A stretch of 46,217 bases of DNA, taken from positions 1 through 46,217 of the forward strand of contig CAISDA010000004.1 of assembly GCA_903884005.1 (NCBI GenBank). The letters run 5' to 3'. The DNA is from an uncultured Ignavibacteriota bacterium. GTDB taxonomy: Bacteria > Bacteroidota > Ignavibacteria > UBA10030 > UBA8401. Numbering within the stretch: the first letter of the stretch is position 1; each line of letters opens with the position of its first letter. Position numbers and translations under genes: made by a program. The notes beneath the pieces are model-generated. The model saw only the letters and a list, made by a program, of their open reading frames with translations. It made no database searches and had not been told where the DNA came from. Below are positions 39,967 to 46,217 of this stretch, piece after piece.

Positions 39967-42783
39967 TTACAAATAGGCTTTGAGGAAACGGCCCGTGTGC
40001 GACTCTTTATTTTTCGCGATCGCTTCGGGTGTGCCGACGGCGACAATTTTTCCACCGTTATCCCCGCCGCCCGGTCCCATGTCTATGATATAATCCGCGC
40101 ACTTGATCACATCGAGGTTGTGCTCGATGATGAGGAGTGAATGTCCCGCGTCCATGAGCGCGGTGAAGCATTTCAGGAGCTTGGCGATATCATCGAAGTG
40201 AAGGCCGGTCGTCGGTTCATCGAACACAAAGAGCGTGCGCCCCTCATGCTTGTCGGCCAGGTGCGCGGCAAGTTTCACGCGCTGGGCTTCGCCGCCGGAG
40301 AGCGTTGTCGCAGGCTGTCCCAGGCGCATATACCCCAGGCCGACCTCGTCGAGCACTCGCAGCTTTTGTGCAGCGCGTCTTCCCCCGGCAGTTTTTTCGA
40401 AGAACGCGATGGCTTCACTCACGGTCATGGACAGGATATCGTCCACGTTCTTGCCGACGTAGCGGATCTCGAGCGCCTCTTTTTTGTAGCGTTTGCCGTT
40501 GCAGCTTTCGCACGGCAGATAGAGATCGGTCATGAACTGCATTTCAATTTTTTGAACGCCGTCTCCCTCGCAGGTTTCGCATCGTCCGCCGGGAACGTTG
40601 AACGAGAAGAACCCGGCCTTGTGTCCCCGAAGCTGCGCGGACGGAGTTGCCGCGAGCAGATCGCGTATGATATCGAATGCCTTGATGTAGGTGATCGGAT
40701 TGGAACGCGGCGACCGGCCGATCGGAGACTGGTCCACGAGTTCTATGGCCGAGAGCGATTCGATGCCCTCGAGCGCATGCATGCCGCTCAAGCGTCCCTG
40801 ATACCCGGTGAGCCGTTTGCGGATCCCTTCTGCGACGAGGTCATGCACGAGCGTACTCTTGCCCGATCCGCTGACGCCGGTGACGCAAACGAACATGTTG
40901 AGCGGTATCTCGACGTCGATGTTCCTGAGATTGTGCTGGAATGCGTTGAGCACGCGTATGGCGTCCTTGGTCGGTTTTCGGCGTGCGGACGGCACGGGAA
41001 TCGTCAGCGCCCCGCTTAAATATTGTCCGGTGAGCGAGCGCGGGTCCTTGAGCGCTTCGTCGTACGTTCCGATGAAGACCACTTCCCCTCCGTGCACGCC
41101 GGCATGGGGCCCCATGTCTATGATGAGGTCTGCGGCGCGCATCATATCCGCGTCGTGTTCGACCACGAGCACCATGTTTCCGATATCGCGGAGCCTGTGC
41201 AGGATGCGAATGAGCCTGTCGTTGTCCAGCGGGTGCAGCCCGATGCTCGGCTCGTCCAGCACATAGATCGACCCGACAAGCGACGAGCCGATGGACGTGG
41301 CGAGATTGATCCGCTGCGATTCGCCGCCGGAGAGCGTATTGGACAAGCGGTCGAGCGTGAGGTACCCCAGCCCTACATCCACAAGATAGCGGAGCCGCTT
41401 CTGGATCTCTTCGAGGATCCGCTTGCCGACGCTGACGTCGTAGTCGGACAATGCCATCGTGTTGAAGAATTCCTCGGCACGGGCGATCGTCATTTTGACC
41501 ACCTCGCCGATATGCTTGGTGCTGACTTTCACATTGAGCGCATCGGGACGGAGCCGTGCGCCCATGCATTCGTCGCAGAGTGTATACCCGCGGTACTTGC
41601 TCAAGAGCACACGGTATTGAATTTTATACGCCTTCTTTTCCACCATCTTGAAGAATCCGATGACACCGTCGAACGTTCTGCCGTAGCCGTTCATGACAAT
41701 GGACAACTGCTCGGGCGTCAGATCGTTGAATGGAACATTCACCGGAAGCTTCGCCTCGTAGGCGATGCGCAGCATGTCGCGGTAATGTTCGGTGAACTTC
41801 GGGGTCGTCCACATCTGGAGAGCGCCCTCGCGCAGCGTCTTGCCCGGATCGGGAACAACGGCGTCCATATCCAGTCCGACTGCGCGGCCGAATCCCTGGC
41901 ACTTCGGACATGCGCCGATGGGACTGTTAAAGGAAAACAAATGAGGTTCGGGTTCTTCGTAGCGGATATGGTCCGTCTGGCATTCGAAATGCTGGTTGAA
42001 TTGTATCGTCGTGTGCGCACCGAGAAAGAAGACTTCGGCGTAGCCGTCGCTTTCAACAAACGCAGTTTGGATGGAATCGGCAAGCCGGTTGAGGCTGGCC
42101 TGGTCGTCCCGGCGGAGGATGAACCGGTCGACAAGCACCGGAATGATCTCGCGGAGTGAATCGGCGCGCTCAATGGAGCCGGCGTCGTTCAAATCCACGA
42201 TCTCTCCGTCCATCACGAGACGGAAGAATCCGCGCTTCTTGAGCGCGTCACATTCCTCTTCGGTACTATGTCCGGTATGGCGGCGCATGGGGAAGAGGAT
42301 GTACATCTTCGTCCCTTCGGCCTCCGTGCGGAGCCGGTCGACGGCCGACTGCACCGAATCGCGCGTGATCTGGCGGCCGCAGACGCGGCAGAATGTCTTT
42401 CCAATGCGGGCAAACAACAGCCGGAGGTAATCGTAGATCTCGGTGGTCGTCGCAACAGTGGAACGGGGATTTCGCGTATTGGTCTTCTGTTCGATGGCGA
42501 TGGCGGGGGCCATGCCCTGAATGACATCCACATCAGGCTTATCCATCCGTTCCAGAAATTGGCGGGCATAGGCCGACAGGCTTTCAACATAGCGCCGCTG
42601 TCCTTCGGCGTAGATCGTATCGAACGCAAGGCTGGATTTCCCGGAGCCGCTGACGCCGGTAATGACGGCGAATGCGTTGCGCGGGATATCGAGAGAAATA
42701 TTCTTCAGGTTATGAACACGCGCACCGCGTATCACCAGGGGTGATTTTGCCGATGAGAGTTCCGGAGGTTTTCGCTTTGCCAT
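39967..42783 (-). CDS. uvrA: Excinuclease ABC subunit A
   Basis: The product has 938 residues, normal for UvrA. It has two ABC ATPase modules: Walker [15 protein letters not shown] (~42-55) and [14 protein letters not shown] (~640), ABC signatures [12 protein letters not shown] and [12 protein letters not shown], and Walker [11 protein letters not shown] and [10 protein letters not shown]. The zinc module of the second half is CETCEG...CESCNG; the first half has CPKCQG and CDECMG. UvrA finds bulky DNA lesions and loads UvrB in nucleotide excision repair. It is a single gene, convergent with lhr and divergent from rlmN. GGGAA lies 4 bp before the ATG. Nothing is missing. Confidence 0.97.
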   Translation of the reverse strand: MAKRKPPELSSAKSPLVIRGARVHNLKNISLDIPRNAFAVITGVSGSGKSSLAFDTIYAEGQRRYVESLSAYARQFLERMDKPDVDVIQGMAPAIAIEQKTNTRNPRSTVATTTEIYDYLRLLFARIGKTFCRVCGRQITRDSVQSAVDRLRTEAEGTKMYILFPMRRHTGHSTEEECDALKKRGFFRLVMDGEIVDLNDAGSIERADSLREIIPVLVDRFILRRDDQASLNRLADSIQTAFVESDGYAEVFFLGAHTTIQFNQHFECQTDHIRYEEPEPHLFSFNSPIGACPKCQGFGRAVGLDMDAVVPDPGKTLREGALQMWTTPKFTEHYRDMLRIAYEAKLPVNVPFNDLTPEQLSIVMNGYGRTFDGVIGFFKMVEKKAYKIQYRVLLSKYRGYTLCDECMGARLRPDALNVKVSTKHIGEVVKMTIARAEEFFNTMALSDYDVSVGKRILEEIQKRLRYLVDVGLGYLTLDRLSNTLSGGESQRINLATSIGSSLVGSIYVLDEPSIGLHPLDNDRLIRILHRLRDIGNMVLVVEHDADMMRAADLIIDMGPHAGVHGGEVVFIGTYDEALKDPRSLTGQYLSGALTIPVPSARRKPTKDAIRVLNAFQHNLRNIDVEIPLNMFVCVTGVSGSGKSTLVHDLVAEGIRKRLTGYQGRLSGMHALEGIESLSAIELVDQSPIGRSPRSNPITYIKAFDIIRDLLAATPSAQLRGHKAGFFSFNVPGGRCETCEGDGVQKIEMQFMTDLYLPCESCNGKRYKKEALEIRYVGKNVDDILSMTVSEAIAFFEKTAGGRRAAQKLRVLDEVGLGYMRLGQPATTLSGGEAQRVKLAAHLADKHEGRTLFVFDEPTTGLHFDDIAKLLKCFTALMDAGHSLLIIEHNLDVIKCADYIIDMGPGGGDNGGKIVAVGTPEAIAKNKESHTGRFLKAYL

Positions 42784-42812
42784 AAATTCCCACAGTGTGA
42801 ATCGATCCCTTA

Positions 42813-42841
42813 ATTGTATGAATTTTCATGCCGAAACGCAA
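42813..42841 (-). promoter_or_regulatory. Candidate uvrA promoter
   Basis: On the minus strand TTGCGT (42841-42836) and TACAAT (42818-42813) are separated by 17 bp; the -10 box matches 5 of 6. It lies about 30 nt before the uvrA start and 5 bp from the divergent rlmN promoter. No LexA-like box is evident. Confidence 0.5.
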
Positions 42842-42846
42842 CGAAC

Positions 42847-42875
42847 TTGATTCCCTCTGAACTTTTGGGTATACT
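42847..42875 (+). promoter_or_regulatory. Candidate promoter of the rlmN-adk-glpQ-type operon
   Basis: TTGATT (42847-42852) and TATACT (42870-42875) lie 17 bp apart. A second -10-like TATAAT overlaps at 42875-42880. The start would be near 42882, giving an untranslated leader of about 125 nt before rlmN. Confidence 0.5.
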
Positions 42876-43008
42876 ATAATTATTGTTGTTGGTATTGTTA
42901 GTCGCTGCTCAGTGCGGCACCACACAGTATGAATCGGTGATTCTGGCGGGCGGAACGGCATTTCGCCGTGCGGTCCGTATAGAAAGCCTGAGCAGTATCC
43001 GCGTGATT

Positions 43009-44100
43009 ATGAAAAAAACAAATCTTATCGGCTTAACGGTTGAAGAGCTCGAAGCGTTCGTGATCGGACTCGGGGAGCCCAAGTACCGAGCCGCCCAAAT
43101 ATTTTCGTGGCTTAATAAATTCCGCGTTCACTCCTTCGAGCAGATGTCCAATCTGCCTCAGGCATTCAGGGACCATTGCGCAGAAACGGCCTCCATCGTG
43201 TTTCCCGATATCGTCACGCAGCAGCAATCGAAACTCGACGCTACGCGGAAATTTCTGTTCAAGCTCGAAGACGGCGCTCACATCGAGAGCGTGTCCATCC
43301 CGCCGCGTGAAGACGCGGTGGATGCGGACAAACGCCAGACGCTCTGCATATCGACGCAGATCGGGTGTCCGTTGGATTGCCAGTTCTGCGCCACTGCGAC
43401 GATGGGCTTCATACGCAACCTGACTGCGGGCGAAATTGTGGGACAAGTGCTGGCCGTGCAGGCCGCGAGCGAGAAGCCCGTCACGAACATCGTCTTCATG
43501 GGCATGGGCGAGCCGATGCTCAATTACGACAACGTCATGAAAGCGGTCGATGTGCTCACGGCGCATACCGGTTTTGCCATCAGTCCGCGGCGCATCACCA
43601 TTTCGACGGCCGGGTACGCCACCATGATCCGCCGCATGGCCGATGAAGACCGCAAGGTCAAACTCGCGCTGTCGCTGCACTCGCTGCGCGACGAAGTGAG
43701 GCGTGAATTGATGCCGATCACGAAAAAATTTTCCGTCAACGGCTTGCTCGATGCGCTTGAGTATTATACGAAGAAGACAAAAAAAAGCGTCATGCTCGAA
43801 TACATCCTCTTCGACGGACTGAACAATACTGCGGCCGATGTTGCGCTGTTGATCAAGGCGGCGAGGCGCATGGACTGCCGGGTCAATGTGATACCGTTTC
43901 ATTCGATCGCATTCACTAACCCTCATGGCATGTCGGCCGAATTGCGGGGCGTTAAACCCGCAGAGATCGAATCGTTTGCCGCCAAGCTCCGCGAAGCCGG
44001 CGTGCCGGTCTTCGTGCGCAACAGCGCCGGCGTCGACATCGATGCCGCCTGCGGCCAGCTCGCGGTGAAGAATGAAAAACAGAAAAAGAAAAGCATGTAA
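43009..44100 (+). CDS. rlmN: Dual-specificity 23S rRNA/tRNA adenine-C2 methyltransferase
   Basis: The product has 363 residues and is a radical SAM enzyme. The iron-sulfur motif is IGCPLDCQFCATATMGF (C-x3-C-x2-C), followed by the SAM-binding block FMGMGEPMLNYDNV. The second catalytic Cys, which carries the methyl group, lies in AGVDIDAACGQLA near the C-terminus, and the resting Cys site is preserved. It makes m2A2503 in 23S rRNA and m2A37 in some tRNAs. ATG 43009 (MKKTNLIGL) is chosen because the family begins with a similar segment; the frame extends 42 codons further upstream without a plausible start. It heads an operon with adk and a glycerophosphodiesterase gene. Confidence 0.95.
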   Translation: MKKTNLIGLTVEELEAFVIGLGEPKYRAAQIFSWLNKFRVHSFEQMSNLPQAFRDHCAETASIVFPDIVTQQQSKLDATRKFLFKLEDGAHIESVSIPPREDAVDADKRQTLCISTQIGCPLDCQFCATATMGFIRNLTAGEIVGQVLAVQAASEKPVTNIVFMGMGEPMLNYDNVMKAVDVLTAHTGFAISPRRITISTAGYATMIRRMADEDRKVKLALSLHSLRDEVRRELMPITKKFSVNGLLDALEYYTKKTKKSVMLEYILFDGLNNTAADVALLIKAARRMDCRVNVIPFHSIAFTNPHGMSAELRGVKPAEIESFAAKLREAGVPVFVRNSAGVDIDAACGQLAVKNEKQKKKSM

Positions 44101-44127
44101 CTTCCACCTCACTCAGACAGCCACCCT

Positions 44128-44691
44128 ATGCATCTCTTACTCTTCGGACCACCCGGCGCCGGCAAAGGAACCCAGGCCAAAATCCTCTCCGAAACATTAG
44201 GCATCCCTCATATCTCGACAGGCGAAATGCTCCGCCAGGAAATGGCCGACGGCACTCCGCTGGGGTTGAAGGCGAAAATGTACGTTGACCGGGGCAATCT
44301 GATGCCGGACGACGTGATGATCGGCATCGTCGAACACGTGTTAGACAGTGCACCGTGCGCAAACGGAATGATCCTCGACGGATTTCCCCGGACGGTCGAT
44401 CAGGCGGCGGCCCTGAAGGACATGTTCACGAAGCGCGGCCTTGTGATCAATGCGGTGCTGGTCATCGAAATACCGCACGAGCTCATCGTGGAGCGCCTCA
44501 CCAACAGGGCGATCATCGAGAATCGCGCCGATGACGAACCGCGCTCGATCCTGAACCGGCTCGTGGTATACGACAAGAACACCGCGCCGGTCAAGCATTT
44601 TTATGAGGGGGAAGGTCTGCTGAAGCACATCGCGGGGATCGGCACCGTTGAGGAAGTGGCGCGGCGGATCATGACGGCGATCACACAGTGA
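44128..44691 (+). CDS. adk: Adenylate kinase, short-LID form
   Basis: The product has 187 residues. The P-loop GPPGAGKGTQA (7-17), the AMP-binding STGEMLR and DGFPRT motifs, and the late RL-x-x-YD-x-NT-x-P-V segment are all present. The LID is the short kind (RLTNRAIIENRADDEPRSI): it lacks the ~30-residue zinc-type lid insertion. It keeps AMP, ADP and ATP in balance. It follows rlmN by 27 bp and precedes the phosphodiesterase gene by 35 bp. Confidence 0.95.
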   Translation: MHLLLFGPPGAGKGTQAKILSETLGIPHISTGEMLRQEMADGTPLGLKAKMYVDRGNLMPDDVMIGIVEHVLDSAPCANGMILDGFPRTVDQAAALKDMFTKRGLVINAVLVIEIPHELIVERLTNRAIIENRADDEPRSILNRLVVYDKNTAPVKHFYEGEGLLKHIAGIGTVEEVARRIMTAITQ

Positions 44692-44726
44692 CACCATCCA
44701 CTCCACGAACGTTACCGAACTGACCG

Positions 44727-45521
44727 ATGCCTATCACGAAACGACACCGGTTGTGGGATGCACAACTGCCGCAACCGTTGATCATCGCACACCGCGGATG
44801 TTCGGAGCAGGCGCCTGAGAATACCATGGCGGCGTTCCGAAAGGCGGTCGCTGCCGGTGCCGACATGATCGAACTGGACGTCCGCGAATCGTCCGATCAC
44901 CGTCTGATGGTCATACACGACAAACGGATCCGCCGCACCACGCTCGAGCGCGGAGAAGTGCGTTCGTATACCGCAGCCGAACTTCGACGATTGGACAACG
45001 GGTCCTGGTTTGCGCCGGCATTCGCGCATGAGCGGATTATCCGATTGAGCGAGGCCCTCCAACTGACCAGGAAAGGGATGCTGTTCAATATCGAGATCAA
45101 GACCGACGTCAAGACCGACGTCGACGGCGTCGCAGCCGCTCTTCTCGCCGATCTTGAAAAGGAAGGATGCGGCCATCGGGTGATCGTGACATCCTTCAAC
45201 CACAAGGTCATTAAGGCCGTCAATCAGCGCACGGATACTGTTGCGACCGGCATCCTCTTCAATCCGCTGAGAAACTTCAGGCGCTCCCCCGCACAGCTCA
45301 TCGCACACGCTCACGCCCAGGCATTCATATGCAGCAAATATCAGATCAACGCAGATGTTGTCGCGGATGCGCACCGGTCGGGGTATAAGATTTTTGTTTT
45401 CGGGATCGCCACAGTGCGCGACGTGAAGCGGATGCTGAAACTCGATGTGGACGGGCTCATCGCAAACGATCCACGCTTCGTGCGTGCAGCGCTCGAAGAG
45501 CTTCTGGCTCTAGCGGAATAA
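44727..45521 (+). CDS. ugpQ: Glycerophosphodiester phosphodiesterase (cytoplasmic UgpQ type)
   Basis: This protein has 264 residues and no signal peptide. Its single TIM-barrel GDPD domain shows the catalytic HRG motif (IIAHRGCSEQAPENT), the metal-binding E-x-D in DMIELDVRES, VIHD, and FNIEIKTD. The final VDGLIANDPRFV block is typical. It cleaves glycerophosphodiesters to glycerol-3-phosphate and the alcohol. It is the last gene of the rlmN-adk operon. A short direct repeat, KTDVKTDVD, lies in the variable loop after the IEIKTD motif and may be a local duplication. Confidence 0.92.
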   Translation: MPITKRHRLWDAQLPQPLIIAHRGCSEQAPENTMAAFRKAVAAGADMIELDVRESSDHRLMVIHDKRIRRTTLERGEVRSYTAAELRRLDNGSWFAPAFAHERIIRLSEALQLTRKGMLFNIEIKTDVKTDVDGVAAALLADLEKEGCGHRVIVTSFNHKVIKAVNQRTDTVATGILFNPLRNFRRSPAQLIAHAHAQAFICSKYQINADVVADAHRSGYKIFVFGIATVRDVKRMLKLDVDGLIANDPRFVRAALEELLALAE

Positions 45522-45550
45522 TCGCACTTCCGTTGTCTTCCCATCCCTGT

Positions 45551-45580
45551 AAAAAAAAAGCCCGCACATGGCGTGCGGGC
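45551..45580 (-). terminator. Rho-independent terminator for the small membrane protein gene
   Basis: GCCCGCAC (45560-45567) and GTGCGGGC (45573-45580) form an 8-bp stem with a 5-nt loop. On the minus strand the stem is followed by nine T residues. It ends the minus-strand transcript and may also halt the convergent phosphodiesterase operon. Confidence 0.85.
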
Positions 45581-45636
45581 CTGAACTCACGTATGGCATT
45601 GCACTAGACACACGGGCGGCGTCGTGCTCGCGTTTC

Positions 45637-46143
45637 TCAATTCCGTTTCCGCAGCACCATTGCCCCGCCCATTAAAATAAGCGCAACCGGCCAATAATTT
45701 TTCACGACATGCCAGACCTGTTCGGCATACAGCATCTTCAGTTCTGTCAGCATCAGTGATGCCCCAAGGCCGGCGAACAGCAGCGACGGGATCAGGAGAT
45801 GCCAGTCGCGAACGTTGAAGACGAACAGCACAAAAAATGAAAACCCGAAGATGACGAGCACCGCCGGCAGAAGCATCGGCGCCGATCCGTACACAAGCCC
45901 GTATTCGCGGAGCGTAAACAGGATGCCCGTGAAGAAACAGAGAGATCCCCAAAAGATCTTATGGCGCACATCGTACCAGAACGACCGCAGCACCGTTGCT
46001 CCGCCATACAGTGTCAGTGCGATCCACAGTAATTTTTTTCCGTTGATATCCAGGATATGCATCTGCTTCAAAAGAAGCGCCACTCCGATGAGAACCAGAA
46101 TTGCCCCGATGAGCGATACCTTGTTGCGCTGTTCACTGCTCAT
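45637..46143 (-). CDS. Small multi-pass membrane protein (LiaF-transmembrane/DUF5668-like)
   Basis: The product has 168 residues from ATG 46143, which has a strong AGGAGG ribosome-binding site at 46153-46148. Five or six hydrophobic helices follow one another (VSLIGAILVLIGVALLL; LLWIALTLYGGATVL; IFWGSLCFFTGILFTL; LLPAVLVIFGFSFFVLFVF; LLIPSLLFAGLGASL; NYWPVALILMGGAMVL). The G-x-x-L-I-x-x-G-x-x-LL start and the YWPVALILMGGAMVLRK end resemble the membrane domain of LiaF-like/DUF5668 proteins, where they occur N-terminal to a cell-wall-stress domain. That domain is missing here. Role unknown; regulation of envelope-stress signalling is a guess. Confidence 0.7.
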   Translation of the reverse strand: MSSEQRNKVSLIGAILVLIGVALLLKQMHILDINGKKLLWIALTLYGGATVLRSFWYDVRHKIFWGSLCFFTGILFTLREYGLVYGSAPMLLPAVLVIFGFSFFVLFVFNVRDWHLLIPSLLFAGLGASLMLTELKMLYAEQVWHVVKNYWPVALILMGGAMVLRKRN

Positions 46144-46171
46144 ATAACCTCCTGTCAAAGTCCGTCAACGC

Positions 46172-46217
46172 TTACGCTTGTGTTTTCACAAATCGCTCAT
46201 CCGGCACAACCAGCGCC
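46172..46217 (-). CDS. Possible last codons of a gene running off the right edge
   Basis: On the minus strand one frame encodes ALVVPDERFVKTQA and a TAA stop at 46174-46172, 28 bp before the membrane protein ATG. The hydrophilic end and close spacing suggest the upstream gene of the same operon, but fifteen codons are too few to name it. The other two frames hit stops earlier. Confidence 0.3.
   Translation of the reverse strand, partial: ALVVPDERFVKTQA

Noticed and set aside
42883-43008. 42-codon extension of RlmN with a lipoprotein-like start
   Set aside because: It begins with TTG right at the expected transcription start without a ribosome-binding site, and a radical SAM RNA methyltransferase is cytosolic.

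Overview
The window looks like a chromosomal segment of a Gram-negative bacterium of the Bacteroidota/Chlorobiota/Ignavibacteriota group. Reasons: two tripartite RND efflux systems with lipoprotein adaptors, a TolC protein, an OprB-type porin, a DUF4954-type beta-helix protein otherwise familiar from Bacteroidota, a two-subunit ATP-citrate lyase, and a secreted peptide/beta-propeller pair of a Bacteroidota kind. Several promoters match TTGACA-N17-TATAAT. The lineage is an inference from gene content; no rRNA or tRNA gene was seen.

Layout. Positions 1-2.9 kb are an AT-rich accessory segment: a perfect-consensus promoter firing out of the left edge, a truncated propeller protein preceded by a small six-cysteine secreted peptide, a 720-bp stretch without a clear gene, and a phage-type replication cassette (DnaD-like tail, helicase-loader-like protein, VRR-NUC nuclease, HTH protein, terminator). 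This cassette abuts a decapitated histidine kinase at about 2.9 kb, which marks a recombination junction. From 3.2 to 11.2 kb lies a citrate/acyl-carrier block: both ATP-citrate lyase subunits (the large one carries about 260 extra residues) face, across a shared hairpin, a minus-strand operon of DUF4954 beta-helix protein, acyl carrier protein and a Re-citrate-synthase-like enzyme. From 11.3 to 20 kb are arfB, a porin, a VF530 protein, an RND pump with adaptor, a hexose-6-phosphate mutarotase and a zinc alcohol dehydrogenase. From 20 to 26.5 kb is a complete tetR-tolC-adaptor-RND operon behind a strong promoter with a palindromic operator.

From 26.6 to 34.7 kb a minus-strand run encodes a PDZ/membrane/GAF/SpoIIE phosphatase, a PAS-rich hybrid histidine kinase and a secreted multidomain glycoside hydrolase, spaced 41 bp apart, suggesting a signalling unit tied to glycan use. 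Then come a 1648-residue Lhr helicase with an internal 13-residue tandem repeat, uvrA, and a plus-strand rlmN-adk-glycerophosphodiesterase operon. uvrA and rlmN are driven from back-to-back promoters. The right edge holds a small membrane protein and perhaps the last codons of another gene.

The best candidates for something undescribed are the beta-helix/ACP/Re-citrate synthase operon opposite an enlarged ATP-citrate lyase, the mirror-symmetric cysteine peptide with its propeller partner, and the PDZ-SpoIIE/kinase/hydrolase run.
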